The notes: generated from the letters alone by a model not told the origin. 64,000 bases of DNA from Candidatus Photodesmus blepharonis (GCF_000731795.2 NZ_JGVK01000001.1:1-64000), one strand, 5' to 3'; positions 19,983-29,854 are shown, numbered from the stretch's first letter. Numbers and translations: made by a program.

Positions 19983-21539
19983 ATGATTAAAGATATTTAT
20001 AAGCAACGTATTCTAGTTTTGGATTTTGGTTCCCAGTATACGCAATTGATAGCCCGTCGTATTCGTGAGATTGGTGTTTATTGCGAGGTTTTTAATTGTG
20101 ATGTAAAAAAGTCAGATATCTGTAAATTTGATCCGAAGGGTATTATTTTATCTGGTGGGCCTGATAGCGTAGGAAGAAAAGATTCTCTAAGTGCTCCGGA
20201 ATATATTTTTTCCTGTGGTATTCCGATTTTTGGTATATGCTATGGGATGCATCTTATAGCTAAACAGTTTGGTGGAAAAGTTATGGGTACTGGAGAACGT
20301 GAGTTTGGTCATGCTTCCATCAAAATTACCAATACGTCTTCCCTTTTTAAAGATCTTGATGAAATTCAAGATGTTTGGATGAGTCATGCTGATCAAGTTG
20401 TTGAGATTCCTGTTCAGTTTGCCCAGATTGCGCAGACTGACACTTGTTTTTATGGAGCAATGGCAGATGAAGAGAGGAGATATTATGGTGTGCAATTTCA
20501 TCCAGAAGTGACTCACACTAAGAATGGTATCCAAATTCTAAAAAATTTTGTGGTAGGTATATGTGGTTGTGAGCGTAAATGGAAACCTAGGTTTATTATT
20601 GATAATGCTATCGCCCGTATTAGAGACCAAGTAGGTGATGATGAAGTAGTTCTCGCCTTGTCTGGTGGCGTTGATTCTTCTGTTGTAGCAGCACTTTTGA
20701 ATCTAGCTATCGGTACTAAATTGACGTGTGTGTTTGTTGATAATGGTCTTTTGCGTTTAAATGAATCAGAGAAAGTAATGGAGATATTTAGTAGCCAGTC
20801 ATTTTCTATGAATATTATTCACGTTAGTGCTGAAAATCGTTTTCTTGAGGCTTTAAGAGGTAAGCTTGATCCAGAAGAAAAACGCAAAATTATTGGTAAA
20901 GTTTTCATTGATATTTTTAATGAAGAATCTAAAAAATTAAAAAATGCTAGATGGTTAGCCCAAGGTACGATTCATCCAGATGTCGTTGAGTCTGCTGCTT
21001 CTGAAACAGGCAAAGCGCAAATGATTAAATCACACCACAATGTTGCTGGTCTTCCCGATGACATGGATATGAATCTTATTGAGCCTTTACGTGAATTATT
21101 CAAAGATGAGGTCCGTAGAATTGGCCTAGAATTAGGTGTTCCCTATAATGTTCTTTATCGCCATCCGTTTCCAGGTCCAGGTTTGGGCGTTCGTATTCTC
21201 GGTGAAATTAGGAAGGAGCATTGTGATTTATTACGTCTCGCAGATGCTATTTTTATCGAAGAGCTTTATTCTTGGGGTTTATACTACAAGGTTTCTCAAG
21301 CATTTGCAGTATTTTTACCTATCCGTTCTGTTGGTATTATGGGTGATGCTCGTAAGTATGACTGGGTCATTTCATTACGTGCTATTGAAACTGTTGATTT
21401 TATGACAGCACGTTGGGCATGTTTACCGTATGATTTTCTGAGTAAAGTTTCTAACCGAATTATAAATGAAGTAGAAGGAATTTCGCGTGTTGTTTATGAT
21501 ATTTCTGGAAAGCCGCCATCAACTATTGAGTGGGAGTGA
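19983..21539 (+). CDS. guaA: GuaA, GMP synthase (glutamine-hydrolysing)
   Basis: Converts XMP to GMP with glutamine ammonia. The class I amidotransferase domain has the nucleophile in GICYGMH and the His/Glu pair in [12 protein letters not shown]. The ATP-pyrophosphatase domain has the P-loop [14 protein letters not shown], and the dimerisation domain ends in the C-terminal [10 protein letters not shown] typical of the family. Length is 518 residues (E. coli 525). It works directly after GuaB. Confidence 0.97.
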   Translation: MIKDIYKQRILVLDFGSQYTQLIARRIREIGVYCEVFNCDVKKSDICKFDPKGIILSGGPDSVGRKDSLSAPEYIFSCGIPIFGICYGMHLIAKQFGGKVMGTGEREFGHASIKITNTSSLFKDLDEIQDVWMSHADQVVEIPVQFAQIAQTDTCFYGAMADEERRYYGVQFHPEVTHTKNGIQILKNFVVGICGCERKWKPRFIIDNAIARIRDQVGDDEVVLALSGGVDSSVVAALLNLAIGTKLTCVFVDNGLLRLNESEKVMEIFSSQSFSMNIIHVSAENRFLEALRGKLDPEEKRKIIGKVFIDIFNEESKKLKNARWLAQGTIHPDVVESAASETGKAQMIKSHHNVAGLPDDMDMNLIEPLRELFKDEVRRIGLELGVPYNVLYRHPFPGPGLGVRILGEIRKEHCDLLRLADAIFIEELYSWGLYYKVSQAFAVFLPIRSVGIMGDARKYDWVISLRAIETVDFMTARWACLPYDFLSKVSNRIINEVEGISRVVYDISGKPPSTIEWE

Positions 21540-21886
21540 AGAAAATAACTTGATGAATTCTTTACGTTTATTCTTTAATCTTCACTTGTTCATTATTTTT
21601 GTTGTAGAATCACTTCGCTCGCGTTATATAATTTGTATCTGATACTTTTGTATCTTGTTTTAACTGAAGAATAATAGAGGAGGATTGTTTTGAGAATACT
21701 TAAATCTTTGAAGGAAATGGTATGTAAATGCATATTTCATATAGAGAGCACGCCGCTTCAACTATGCATAGATCGATAGTGCAGCAATAAAAGCTAATTG
21801 AGAATAAAAGCAATAAAAAGTTAGCGGCTAATGTTGTAGTCTGTGCTTACCAGCGTATCGAAATAATAAAATTACAAAACAGGAAA
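21540..21886. other. Intergenic region between guaA and the symporter gene
   Basis: A 347 bp region with no recognised gene. The only notable element is a strong Shine-Dalgarno-like stretch (agaggaggat, 21676-21685) placed before TTG 21690. That start opens a 29-codon frame ending at 21779, with Cys-rich content and no recognised family. It may be the relic of a lost gene or chance. Confidence 0.4.
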
Positions 21887-21892
21887 ATGTTT

Positions 21893-23377
21893 ATGACATC
21901 ATTAATTGATTTTGTCAATGGAGTTATCTGGAGTCCAGCATTGGTTTACTTATGCTTGGGTGTTGGTTTGTTTTACTCAATAACAACTAGGTTTGTTCAG
22001 GTTCGCCATTTTTTTGAAATGTGGCGATTATTATTTTCTAGAAAAGATTCTTCAAGCGGTATTTCTTCCTTTCAAGCTTTAGCGGTATCGTTATCTGGTC
22101 GTGTTGGCACAGGTAACATAGCTGGTGTTGCTGCCGCTATTGGATTTGGTGGGCCTGGTGCAATATTTTGGATGTGGGTTGTTGCTTTTTTTGGTGCTGC
22201 AACAGCTTATGCAGAATCTACTCTCGCTCAAATTTATAAAGAGGAAGATGGAAATGAGTTTCGTGGTGGGCCGGCTTACTATCTTGAAAAAGCGATGGGA
22301 GGAAGGTGGTATGCATGGATATTTGCTCTCGCGACTATTTTTGCTTGTGGTGTTCTTTTACCGGGTGTGCAATCGAATAGTATTGGTAATGCAGTAGAGG
22401 CTGCACTTGGTCCTGTAATGATGATTAACAGTGCTATTGGTACGTTTAGTTTTACTAAAATTTTCACTGGTACAATTATTGCCGTTACCTTAGGTTTTAT
22501 TATTTTTGGTGGAGTACAGCGTATTGCGAATTTTACTCAGGTCGTGGTGCCTTTCATGGCATTAGCTTATGTGATGACAGCTCTTATCATAGTTTTGCTG
22601 AACATCAATGAAGTGCCAAGGGTTTTTAGTATGATATTGAAAGATGCTTTTAGCCCAATGGCGGGTTTTGGTGCAGCCATTGGTTGGGGAGTTAAACGTG
22701 GAGTTTACTCAAATGAGGCTGGTCAAGGTACTGGTCCGCACGCAGCAGCTGCAGCCAGTGTTGAGCATCCTACCCAACAAGGTCTCGTTCAATCAGCTTC
22801 AATTTACATTGATACTTTAATAGTTTGTTCTGCAACGGCATTTATGATTCTCATTACCGATTCATATAATGTACATAGCAGTACAGAAAATTTGTTTTTA
22901 CTCCAGAATATTCCGGCAGATGTTAATCCTCATGGACCTGTTTTCACTCAATTAGCAGTTGAAAGTGCCTTGCCTGGATTAGACAAACTATTTATTGCGA
23001 TAGCGCTATTTTTCTTCGCATTTACTACTATTCTTGCCTATTATTATATTGCAGAAACTAATATTGCTTATGTTGCTCGTGGAATTAAGGCTAACGGATC
23101 GATCTTTGTACTTAAATTGGTATTAGTATTCTCTGCATTTTACGGCACTATAAAGGAAGCAAATGTGGCCTGGGCTATGGGTGATATCGGTGTTGGTTTA
23201 ATGGCTTGGCTCAACATTATAGGTATTTTGGTTATCTCTTTCATGTCAAAACCAGCGTTAAAAGCTTTAGCTGATTATGATAAACAGAAAAAGTTAGGAG
23301 TTACTGAATACAAGTTTGATCCAATCAAGCTGGGTATTAGAGGTGCTAGTTACTGGGAAAAAAAGAATAAAAAATAA
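21893..23377 (+). CDS. alsT: Alanine/sodium symporter, AGCS family
   Basis: A polytopic inner-membrane transporter of the alanine-or-glycine:cation symporter family, importing small amino acids with sodium. The family signature SLSGRVGTGNIAGVAAAIGF lies near residue 65, and other conserved segments are GGPAYYLEKAMGG, GAAIGWGVKRGVYSNEAGQG and HAAAAASVEHP. About ten or eleven hydrophobic helices are visible across 494 residues. ATG 21893 is preferred because AGGAAA (21881-21886) is too close to the ATG at 21887. It stands alone between guaA and ssrA. The amino acid carried cannot be settled from sequence. Confidence 0.9.
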   Translation: MTSLIDFVNGVIWSPALVYLCLGVGLFYSITTRFVQVRHFFEMWRLLFSRKDSSSGISSFQALAVSLSGRVGTGNIAGVAAAIGFGGPGAIFWMWVVAFFGAATAYAESTLAQIYKEEDGNEFRGGPAYYLEKAMGGRWYAWIFALATIFACGVLLPGVQSNSIGNAVEAALGPVMMINSAIGTFSFTKIFTGTIIAVTLGFIIFGGVQRIANFTQVVVPFMALAYVMTALIIVLLNINEVPRVFSMILKDAFSPMAGFGAAIGWGVKRGVYSNEAGQGTGPHAAAAASVEHPTQQGLVQSASIYIDTLIVCSATAFMILITDSYNVHSSTENLFLLQNIPADVNPHGPVFTQLAVESALPGLDKLFIAIALFFFAFTTILAYYYIAETNIAYVARGIKANGSIFVLKLVLVFSAFYGTIKEANVAWAMGDIGVGLMAWLNIIGILVISFMSKPALKALADYDKQKKLGVTEYKFDPIKLGIRGASYWEKKNKK

Positions 23378-23422
23378 GATTTTTATTTATTTGCTCAGTA
23401 TCGTTATCTAAAATCAACGGGG

Positions 23423-23789
23423 TGGTGGAGCTGGCGGGAGTCGAACCCGCGTCCAAAAACCATCCCTCATTGGTACTACATGCTTAGTCGATTTTCAATT
23501 TTCACTTTAACCCGTGATATCGACACACTGGAAAAAAGCTAACCTGAATATTTGTTCACCGTTCATCTCTCAGGTTGGAGAATCCAGGCAAAGCACGTTT
23601 TGTTTTATCTTCCGTTTTTCCCCGTCTTACGTGCAGAAGCTAGAGCAGAAGTGCACTAAGTAGTTTTTTAAGCTGCTAGCGCGTAGTTTTCGTCGTTTGC
23701 GACTATTTTTTGCGGCTTTTAACGTGGCCAACCGCCCCACGACATGCACCTCAGATTTCAGAATTCTTGTCGAATCCTAGAACAGCCCC
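23423..23789 (-). ncRNA. ssrA: tmRNA
   Basis: Read on the minus strand, the gene begins GGGGCUG and ends CAGCUCC-A-CCA, which pair as the tRNA-like acceptor stem; the T-arm is GCGGGTTCGACTCCCGC. The reading frame resumes at GCA and encodes the tag ANDENYALAA followed by TAA, identical to the E. coli tag as recalled. tmRNA frees stalled ribosomes and marks the product for ClpXP. Mature length is 367 nt. Its partner smpB lies just upstream on the same strand. Confidence 0.97.
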
Positions 23790-23803
23790 ATCTCTTTAAT
23801 TAA

Positions 23804-23832
23804 AGGGTAGCAAAGAAAGACGACCCATTCAA
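23804..23832 (-). promoter_or_regulatory. ssrA promoter
   Basis: On the minus strand TTGAAT (23827-23832) is separated by exactly 17 bp from TACCCT (23804-23809). This is a good sigma-70 match, placed so that transcription would begin about 8 nt before the mature tmRNA 5' end, as expected for a precursor trimmed by RNase P. Confidence 0.7.
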
Positions 23833-23844
23833 GTAGTACTGAGG

Positions 23845-24330
23845 CTAAGATAAGGAAATCTTCATAATTCGTGCTTTATCACGTGTCCAATCTCTTTCTT
23901 TTAAATCATTACGTTTATCATGCAATTTTTTGCCTTTTGCTATACCAATTTTAATTTTTACCCATGAACGTACCCAATATAGTGATAAGGTCACTGAGCT
24001 CATTCCTTCACGACTGAGTGAAACGAGCAAGCTATCAAGTTCATAACGATTTAGCAACAGCTTGCGTATACGAGTTGGATTTAAAAGTACATGTGTACAT
24101 GTTTGATTTAAAGGTGTAATTCTTATTCCGCTGACAAAAGCTTCATTATTGTTCATGAAAACATAGCTTTCTGTAATGTTAACCTTGCCTTTTCGAAGCG
24201 ATTTCACTTCCCAACCTTCTAGCTCTAAACCAGCTTCAATTTCGCCGCTAATGAAGTATTCATAGCGAGCTTTTTTATTGATAATAATAGTATTACTACT
24301 ATTAGATCGATTCTTTGACTTCTTTATCAT
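23845..24330 (-). CDS. smpB: SmpB, tmRNA-binding protein
   Basis: Binds the tRNA-like part of tmRNA and mimics the missing codon-anticodon stem in trans-translation. The body matches E. coli Smp[41 protein letters not shown], and the tail [17 protein letters not shown] that inserts into the ribosomal channel. ATG 24330 gives a family-like start (MIKKSKN, 161 aa); an in-frame ATG at 24342 is also possible, and neither has a clear ribosome-binding site. It is transcribed toward ssrA. Confidence 0.95.
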   Translation of the reverse strand: MIKKSKNRSNSSNTIIINKKARYEYFISGEIEAGLELEGWEVKSLRKGKVNITESYVFMNNNEAFVSGIRITPLNQTCTHVLLNPTRIRKLLLNRYELDSLLVSLSREGMSSVTLSLYWVRSWVKIKIGIAKGKKLHDKRNDLKERDWTRDKARIMKISLS

Positions 24331-24446
24331 AATATTATGCATTATATAGCTTAAATTTTGGATAGGAAATCTTTTATTGGTTCTTGGAAGGAATAAAAGT
24401 AAAATTACTGCACCGATAATATAACTTGATTGTTAAGGTAACAAGT

Positions 24447-24878
24447 GTGAAGCATATTAGTACTTCTGCGTTGGTATCGTTTAGTGTTGAACAAATGTTT
24501 AGTTTAGTCAATGATGTTTCTAAATACGCAGATTTTTTGCCTGGTTGTTCGGGATCTCGTGTAATTGAATCTTTCAGTAATAGCATGCTAGCTTCTATTG
24601 ATGTCTCTAAAGCGGGAGTACACAAAACTTTTATTACATTGAATAAATTCATGTCTAGTTCGGCTATTTTGATGCATTTAATTGATGGTCCTTTCAAAGA
24701 TCTTAAAGGTGGATGGTATTTTACTCTGCTTGATGAGCAGGCTTGCAAGATAGAATTAAAGCTAGAGTTTGAATTTTCAAGTAAAATTGCTGAGGCTGTG
24801 TTCGATCAGTTTTTTAATCAAATTTCAAGTGATATAATAAATGTATTTAGCAAGCGTGCGGAGCAGGTGTACAAGTAA
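24447..24878 (+). CDS. ratA: RatA, START-domain protein (toxin RatA / CoQ10-binding family)
   Basis: A 143-residue polyketide cyclase/START-fold protein. E. coli RatA is reported to inhibit 70S assembly, and eukaryotic relatives (Coq10) bind quinone; the role here is uncertain. Conserved segments are FLPGCSGSRVIES, VSKAGVHKTFITLN and LIDGPFKDLKGGWYFT. GTG 24447, eight bases after TAAGG, gives VKHISTSALV, aligned with the usual start; the frame also has TTG 24426. The gene is followed one base later by rnfH. Confidence 0.92.
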   Translation: MKHISTSALVSFSVEQMFSLVNDVSKYADFLPGCSGSRVIESFSNSMLASIDVSKAGVHKTFITLNKFMSSSAILMHLIDGPFKDLKGGWYFTLLDEQACKIELKLEFEFSSKIAEAVFDQFFNQISSDIINVFSKRAEQVYK

Positions 24879-24879
24879 A

Positions 24880-25191
24880 ATGAGTATTGATCGTAATACA
24901 ATTCAAGTTGAGGTTGTATATGCGCTTCCGCATGAGCAACAAGTATTTGGATTAACAGTTAGTAAAGATATGACCGTAGAAGAGATTATTATTCGATCTG
25001 GTGTATTAGTTTCATATCCAGAGATTGATTTATCTCAGAATAAAGTAGGTATTTTTAGTCGTATTGTTAAATTAGATACCACTGTGAGAGATAAAGATCG
25101 CATTGAAATTTATCGGGAATTATTAGCTGATCCAAAAGAAATTCGACGTAAGATAAGAGAAGGAAATAAGCAAAAAGTTAATAGATCTTAG
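24880..25191 (+). CDS. rnfH: RnfH, ubiquitin-fold protein (RatB)
   Basis: A 103-residue beta-grasp protein of the RnfH family, nearly always found behind ratA and of uncertain function. Recognisable parts are IQVEVVYALPHEQQVF, VGIFSRIVKLDTTVRDKDRI and the EIYRELLADPKEIRRKI end. The start is ATG 24880, one base past the ratA stop, implying coupling. Its stop codon abuts the last codon of the convergent bamE gene, with no base between. Confidence 0.92.
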   Translation: MSIDRNTIQVEVVYALPHEQQVFGLTVSKDMTVEEIIIRSGVLVSYPEIDLSQNKVGIFSRIVKLDTTVRDKDRIEIYRELLADPKEIRRKIREGNKQKVNRS

Positions 25192-25566
25192 TTATTGATG
25201 AATTTTTTCAAAGAACCTTTTGCTAATTTGAAAGTCACCAGTAACACTAGTAAGCTCTTCCGATGAATTGAAGTTAACAGCTAAGTTTTTTTGAATAGGC
25301 TTATCTTGGCCTGAAGAAGTATAATGAATGTAATACCAAGTGTTCGGATGGTTATGTTCAATCAACATTGGAGAGCCTATAATATAACGAACTTGTTTTT
25401 TAGACATCCCTAATCTGAGTTGGTTTACATCATTTTGTTCAATATAATTACCTTGACTTATACTAATGCGATAGACTAGACTTTTCGATGAGTGGCAGCC
25501 TATCAATGTTATTGTTGCCATTAATAATGATAAGATAGTAGTCAAAGAGTTCACTGTTTGGTGCAT
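25192..25566 (-). CDS. bamE: BamE, outer-membrane assembly lipoprotein
   Basis: A small lipoprotein of the BAM complex that stabilises BamA-BamD. The start ATG 25566 gives MHQTVNSLTTILSLLMATIT followed by the lipobox LIGC, Cys24; an in-frame TTG at 25584 is less likely. Conserved SmpA/OmlA features are LRLGMSKKQVRYIIGSP and the NTWYYIHY strand. Length is 124 residues (E. coli 113). It is convergent with rnfH. recN, normally next to it, is missing. Confidence 0.93.
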   Translation of the reverse strand: MHQTVNSLTTILSLLMATITLIGCHSSKSLVYRISISQGNYIEQNDVNQLRLGMSKKQVRYIIGSPMLIEHNHPNTWYYIHYTSSGQDKPIQKNLAVNFNSSEELTSVTGDFQISKRFFEKIHQ

Positions 25567-25923
25567 GTTAAAATTCTTAAGCAAAAGTTTTATATAAGCT
25601 TAAAATACTTCAAAGGTAAAGTAAAAAAATCCTGAACTTTTGGGTTGTTTGTTAGGTTAAAAGATTTACTCTTCACAAAATAGTCGTACAACTTCTGCAA
25701 TATATTGGTTTCTACAATTGAATCGGTGAGACTCATTGATCATAGCACGAGGATTGAGAGTTATTTTTATGTTTAAAAACATAGTACCGACTTCAATATG
25801 AAATTTTACCTTCCTGCAATAGATGATCATCTTAATTTAAGAAGATAAGGCTTGAGTTTGATATTAATATTTCAATGGGTTGGCATTTTTCTTTTTTGAA
25901 GTTGTTCTTTTATTGCATATCCT
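25567..25923. other. Intergenic region in the recN slot
   Basis: This 357 bp AT-rich stretch separates bamE and nadK, where gammaproteobacteria normally carry recN. No RecN Walker motif or other RecN segment is recognisable. One 54-codon open frame is listed separately; otherwise nothing is seen. Confidence 0.55.
25666..25830 (-). CDS. Small unidentified open reading frame
   Basis: A 54-codon frame from ATG 25830 to TAA 25666, beginning MIIYCRKVKFHIEVG and ending IAEVVRLFCEE. No family is recognised, and there is no strong ribosome-binding site. It lies in the recN slot, on the same strand as nadK and bamE. The final EVVRL segment faintly recalls the E-I-A-R-L-L end of RecN, but that is too weak to name it. 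It may be a relic or a chance frame. Confidence 0.2.
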   Translation of the reverse strand: MIIYCRKVKFHIEVGTMFLNIKITLNPRAMINESHRFNCRNQYIAEVVRLFCEE

Positions 25924-26808
25924 CTAGAAAAGCTTATTTGACCAACCTAGTTTGTTCCGCAAGATGTGATAGTAGTTGTAATCTTTTGGATGGAGTAGTT
26001 TTAAAACGTTAGGGTTTTGGTAGATAAGTATCTCATCGCCAGGTGATACTGGTAAAGATATTTGGCCATCGCAGCTTACTTCTTGGAGACCATGATTATC
26101 GCGAGATACAATCAGTTTGATCTGATAACTACTGTCAACTACCAAAGGTCGGCTTGATAAGGTATGAGGAAACATTGGTATTAAAGTTATAGCATTTAAG
26201 TTAGGCGATAAAATTGGGCCACCACTTGATAATGAGTAAGCAGTTGAGCCTGTTGGTGTTGAGACAATCAAACCGTCTGAACGTTGAGAAAACGCAAAGC
26301 TGTTGTTGATATATACTTCAAATTCGATCATATGTGCGACTTGACCTGGATGTAAGACGGCTTCATTAAGTGCTGAATTGTGGCTTTTAATTTGTTCATG
26401 ACGATGAATTTCAGTTTCTAACAAAAAACGTTCTTCAAGGAAATATTCACCATTTAGTACTTTTTTTAATGCAGACTGAAAATTTTCTGGATCTAGATCA
26501 GTTAAGAAACCTAGGTTTCCGCGATTTACTCCTATAACACAGATATCAAAGCGTGAAAGAACACGCGCTGCTCCTAGCATATTACCATCACCGCCTACAA
26601 CAATAGCAAGATCAGCTTTTTTTCCTAGCTCTGTGAGGTTAGCAAAATATTTTCTAGGAATACTATGAAGTATTTCTTTCAATCTATCATCAACAAAAAC
26701 TTGATAGCCTATGGAAGTTAACCACGGGTATAGTTCCTTATGAGTTTGTATCGCTTGTTGATTTCTTGGTTCACCGACAATAGCAATTACTTTAAATGAT
26801 TTTTTCAT
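25924..26808 (-). CDS. nadK: NadK, NAD kinase
   Basis: Phosphorylates NAD to NADP. The 294-residue protein has the family [11 protein letters not shown] motif near residue 72, [23 protein letters not shown], the conserved [20 protein letters not shown] and a C-terminal SCDGQ segment. Length agrees with E. coli NadK (292). It diverges from grpE, with a heat-shock promoter between them reading toward grpE. Confidence 0.97.
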   Translation of the reverse strand: MKKSFKVIAIVGEPRNQQAIQTHKELYPWLTSIGYQVFVDDRLKEILHSIPRKYFANLTELGKKADLAIVVGGDGNMLGAARVLSRFDICVIGVNRGNLGFLTDLDPENFQSALKKVLNGEYFLEERFLLETEIHRHEQIKSHNSALNEAVLHPGQVAHMIEFEVYINNSFAFSQRSDGLIVSTPTGSTAYSLSSGGPILSPNLNAITLIPMFPHTLSSRPLVVDSSYQIKLIVSRDNHGLQEVSCDGQISLPVSPGDEILIYQNPNVLKLLHPKDYNYYHILRNKLGWSNKLF

Positions 26809-26829
26809 ACGTTTTCTAGGTAAATTAGG

Positions 26830-26858
26830 CTTGAATCAGGAATCTTTATCCCCATAAT
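26830..26858 (+). promoter_or_regulatory. Sigma-32 heat-shock promoter of grpE
   Basis: CTTGAA (26830-26835) and CCCCATAAT (26850-26858) are 14 bp apart, an excellent match to the sigma-32 consensus (CTTGAAA, 13-15 bp, CCCCATNT). It lies 85 bp before the grpE start codon and points at it. Confidence 0.85.
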
Positions 26859-26943
26859 AAGTGCAAGTTATTTGTTTATGTTAATTTTTTTGTATTTGAA
26901 AATATAAACGAGATGATAGCATAGGTTGAATTCAGGAGATATC

Positions 26944-27534
26944 ATGAGTGACGAAGAGAATAAAATCAAAGAAGATGAGTTAGAACGAGAAGAAGTCTCT
27001 GAAGAAGCAGTTGAAGGCGCTGATGTTGAATTGAGTGAAAAATCTAAATTTGATGAGCAGGAAGCTAGAATTGTTCAACTTGAAGAGGCTTTGCTTTTAA
27101 GCAAAACTCAGTTGCAGGATCAACAGGCTTTAGTTTTACGAGCAAAAGCTGAAGTTGAAAATATACGCCGTCGTACTGAGAGTGAGATAGAGAAAGCACA
27201 TAAGTACGCTCTAAGCAAATTTTCAGAAGAATTATTGCCAGTGATTGACAATTTAGAACGTGCTATTCAAGCAGCAAATAGCGAAGATGAAGTTGCAAGA
27301 GGAATTCTTGAAGGTGTGGAGTTAACCCATAAAACGTTTATTGATGTTATTGCTCGGTTTGGTTTAAAAGAGATTAATCCTGAAGGTGAGGTTTTTAATC
27401 CAGAACTTCATCAAGCTATGTCAATTCAAGATAGTCCTGATCATGAATCGAAAACAATTATGTCAGTTATGCAAAAGGGATATGAATTAAACGGTAGAGT
27501 AGTGCGTCCTGCAATGGTTATGGTAGCGAAATAA
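26944..27534 (+). CDS. grpE: GrpE, nucleotide exchange factor of DnaK
   Basis: Releases ADP from DnaK and works as a thermosensor. The start ATG 26944 follows a CAGGAG box; an in-frame TTG at 26926 is rejected. A Glu-rich N-terminus and a long coiled coil (about 40-95) precede the four-helix and beta-wing parts, including [12 protein letters not shown] and the family end [23 protein letters not shown] (split here). Length is 196 residues (E. coli 197). It lies 306 bp before dnaK and has its own sigma-32 promoter. Confidence 0.96.
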   Translation: MSDEENKIKEDELEREEVSEEAVEGADVELSEKSKFDEQEARIVQLEEALLLSKTQLQDQQALVLRAKAEVENIRRRTESEIEKAHKYALSKFSEELLPVIDNLERAIQAANSEDEVARGILEGVELTHKTFIDVIARFGLKEINPEGEVFNPELHQAMSIQDSPDHESKTIMSVMQKGYELNGRVVRPAMVMVAK

Positions 27535-27679
27535 TACCAATATAGTTATACTAGGGATATTCTATCATTTACAAGCCCACTGGATAATGATCGATGTGCT
27601 TTTGTTCCAAATCACGGATCGGGTCTATCGCTTTATTTTTGTCTTTGCAATAAAAAATGGATTTTTTTGGTGTTTCCCC

Positions 27680-27706
27680 CTTGAAAAGTGTTTTGGTGCC
27701 CTTATG
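27680..27706 (+). promoter_or_regulatory. Sigma-32 heat-shock promoter of dnaK
   Basis: CTTGAA (27680-27685) and CCCTTATG (27699-27706), 13 bp apart, resemble the sigma-32 promoter upstream of E. coli dnaK, including the leading C run (ccccc). A 130 bp leader follows before dnaK. The -10 has CCCTTAT in place of CCCCAT, so it is slightly weaker than the grpE promoter. Confidence 0.75.
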
Positions 27707-27840
27707 TATTGTGCATGTAGAGATCGACACAGTTATTTCGTTTGCCAGTTAAGGGTTGTGTGAGCATTTTTTTCTCCCGGAACCTGTTTAGGAGAGCGAT
27801 CTAGTGAGGCAAGGGATAAATTTATTTTGGAGATAGCCTG

Positions 27841-29763
27841 ATGGGCAAAATCATTGGTATTGATTTAGGTACTACTAATTCTTGCGTAGCTGTTTTAGAT
27901 GGCAAGAAGCCGCGAGTGATAGAAAACGCGGAAGGTGAGCGTACAACAGCATCGGTAATTGCATATTCAGATGGTGAGATATTAGTTGGCCAGCCGGCCA
28001 AACGTCAAGCGGTTACAAATCCTACTAACACACTCTTTGCAATTAAGCGTTTAATTGGGCGTCGTTTTGAAGATGAGGAAGTACAACGTGATATCGAAAT
28101 TATGCCGTTTAATATTGTGAAAGCGGATAATGGTGATGCTTGGGTTGAGGCACAGGGACAAAAGATGGCAGCTCCACAGGTTTCTGCTGAGGTGCTTAAA
28201 AAAATGAAAAAAACAGCTGAGGATTTTTTAGGTGAAGCAGTAATTGGTGCAGTTATTACAGTTCCTGCCTACTTTAATGATTCTCAACGTCAGGCCACTA
28301 AAGATGCTGGACGTATTGCAGGTCTTGAAGTCAAACGTATTATCAATGAACCAACAGCTGCGGCTTTAGCATATGGCTTAGATAAAAAGGGTGGAGATCG
28401 AACTATTGCTGTATATGATCTTGGTGGCGGTACGTTTGATATTTCTATTATCGAGATAGACGAAGTTGAAGGAGAAAAGACTTTTGAAGTTCTAGCAACC
28501 AACGGCGATACTCATCTTGGTGGTGAAGATTTTGATAATCGTTTAATCAATTATTTAGTTAAAGAGTTTCAAAAAGAGCAGGGCGTGAACCTTAAAAATG
28601 ATCCTCTTGCTATGCAGCGTGTTAAGGAAGCAGCAGAAAAGGCCAAGATCGAATTGTCTTCTGCACAGCAAACTGACGTCAATTTACCTTATATTACTGC
28701 TGATTCTTCTGGACCTAAGCATATGAACGTTAAAGTAACGCGTGCAAAATTAGAATCTTTGGTTGAAGAACTGGTTCAGCGCTCTCTTGGTCCACTTAAG
28801 GTAGCTTTAGAAGATGCGGATTTGTCTGTGGGAGATATTAGCGATGTAATCCTTGTTGGTGGTCAGACGCGTATGCCTATGGTTCAAAGTAAAGTAGCTG
28901 AATTTTTTGGTAAAGAAGCTCGTCGTGACGTAAATCCTGATGAAGCTGTGGCAATGGGAGCTGCAGTGCAAGGTGGTGTGCTTGCAGGTGATGTAAAGGA
29001 TGTTCTTTTGCTAGATGTTACTCCTCTTTCCTTAGGTATTGAAACTATGGGTGGAGTTATGACTAAGCTAGTTGAGAAAAATACGACCATACCAACTAAG
29101 GCGAATCAAATTTTTTCTACAGCAGAAGATAATCAAAGTGCAGTTACTATTCATGTGCTTCAAGGTGAACGTAAGCAGGCGACTCATAATAAATCCTTGG
29201 GTCAGTTCAATTTAGAGGGTATTCAACCTTCGCCGCGGGGTATGCCGCAAATCGAAGTGACTTTCGATCTGGATGCTGATGGTATACTGCATGTTTCCGC
29301 AAAAGATAAGCAAACTGGTAAAGAGCAGAAGATCACTATTCAAGCTTCAAGTGGATTAAGTGATGATGAGGTAGAAAAGATGGTTCGAGAGGCTGAAGTA
29401 AACAGGGAAGCAGATAAAAGATTTGAAGAGCTAGCTTCCGCTCGCAACCAAGCAGATCAAATGATTCATGGCACTCAAAAGCAAATTAATGAGGTCGGTG
29501 AGGCCCTTCCTAGCAATGAAAAGGCGAATATTGAATCAATAATTAAAGATTTAGAAGAAGCTAAAAAAGGAAGCGATAAGGAAGCTATTGATTCTAAAAT
29601 TCAAGCACTTATGATGGCTTCTCAAAAGCTGATAGAAATATCTCAGCAGAAACAGCAAGCCCAATCTGAGAAGGTAAAAGAGCCTGAAGCTGGAAAACAG
29701 TCCTCTCACGACAATGTTGTGGACGCAGAGTTTGAAGAAGTGCAAGAAAATGAGAAGAAGTAA
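27841..29763 (+). CDS. dnaK: DnaK, Hsp70 chaperone
   Basis: The main Hsp70, with 640 residues (E. coli 638). Signatures are [14 protein letters not shown] near the N-terminus, [13 protein letters not shown] near 197 and [13 protein letters not shown] near 340, followed by the linker [18 protein letters not shown]. The substrate domain and helical lid lead to the terminal EEVQENEKK. It acts with DnaJ and GrpE, encoded on both sides. It is less AT-biased and closer to the family consensus than its neighbours, as expected for a highly expressed protein. Confidence 0.99.
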   Translation: MGKIIGIDLGTTNSCVAVLDGKKPRVIENAEGERTTASVIAYSDGEILVGQPAKRQAVTNPTNTLFAIKRLIGRRFEDEEVQRDIEIMPFNIVKADNGDAWVEAQGQKMAAPQVSAEVLKKMKKTAEDFLGEAVIGAVITVPAYFNDSQRQATKDAGRIAGLEVKRIINEPTAAALAYGLDKKGGDRTIAVYDLGGGTFDISIIEIDEVEGEKTFEVLATNGDTHLGGEDFDNRLINYLVKEFQKEQGVNLKNDPLAMQRVKEAAEKAKIELSSAQQTDVNLPYITADSSGPKHMNVKVTRAKLESLVEELVQRSLGPLKVALEDADLSVGDISDVILVGGQTRMPMVQSKVAEFFGKEARRDVNPDEAVAMGAAVQGGVLAGDVKDVLLLDVTPLSLGIETMGGVMTKLVEKNTTIPTKANQIFSTAEDNQSAVTIHVLQGERKQATHNKSLGQFNLEGIQPSPRGMPQIEVTFDLDADGILHVSAKDKQTGKEQKITIQASSGLSDDEVEKMVREAEVNREADKRFEELASARNQADQMIHGTQKQINEVGEALPSNEKANIESIIKDLEEAKKGSDKEAIDSKIQALMMASQKLIEISQQKQQAQSEKVKEPEAGKQSSHDNVVDAEFEEVQENEKK

Positions 29764-29824
29764 TTTCTTGTTTTGGAGCAAGAGATTTGTAATTCTCAGT
29801 TTATAGGCTTTTTTCCAGTTTGAT

Positions 29825-29854
29825 ACGGGCGTTTGGGGTTACTCATACGCCCGT
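29825..29854 (+). terminator. Hairpin between dnaK and dnaJ
   Basis: ACGGGCGT (29825-29832) and ACGCCCGT (29847-29854) form a perfect 8 bp GC-rich stem around a 14-base loop, the most GC-rich structure in the intergenic DNA here. It is not followed by a good U-tract, so it may stabilise the dnaK message or attenuate read-through into dnaJ instead of terminating fully. Confidence 0.55.

Noticed and set aside
23378-23850. Genomic island attached at ssrA
   Set aside because: ssrA is an insertion site for islands in V. cholerae, but the tmRNA 3' end is followed after 45 bp by the conserved symporter gene, with no integrase or duplicated attachment end.
24374-24748. 124-residue minus-strand frame opposite ratA
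   Set aside because: The plus strand encodes a recognisable RatA coupled to rnfH; the antisense frame has no known family.
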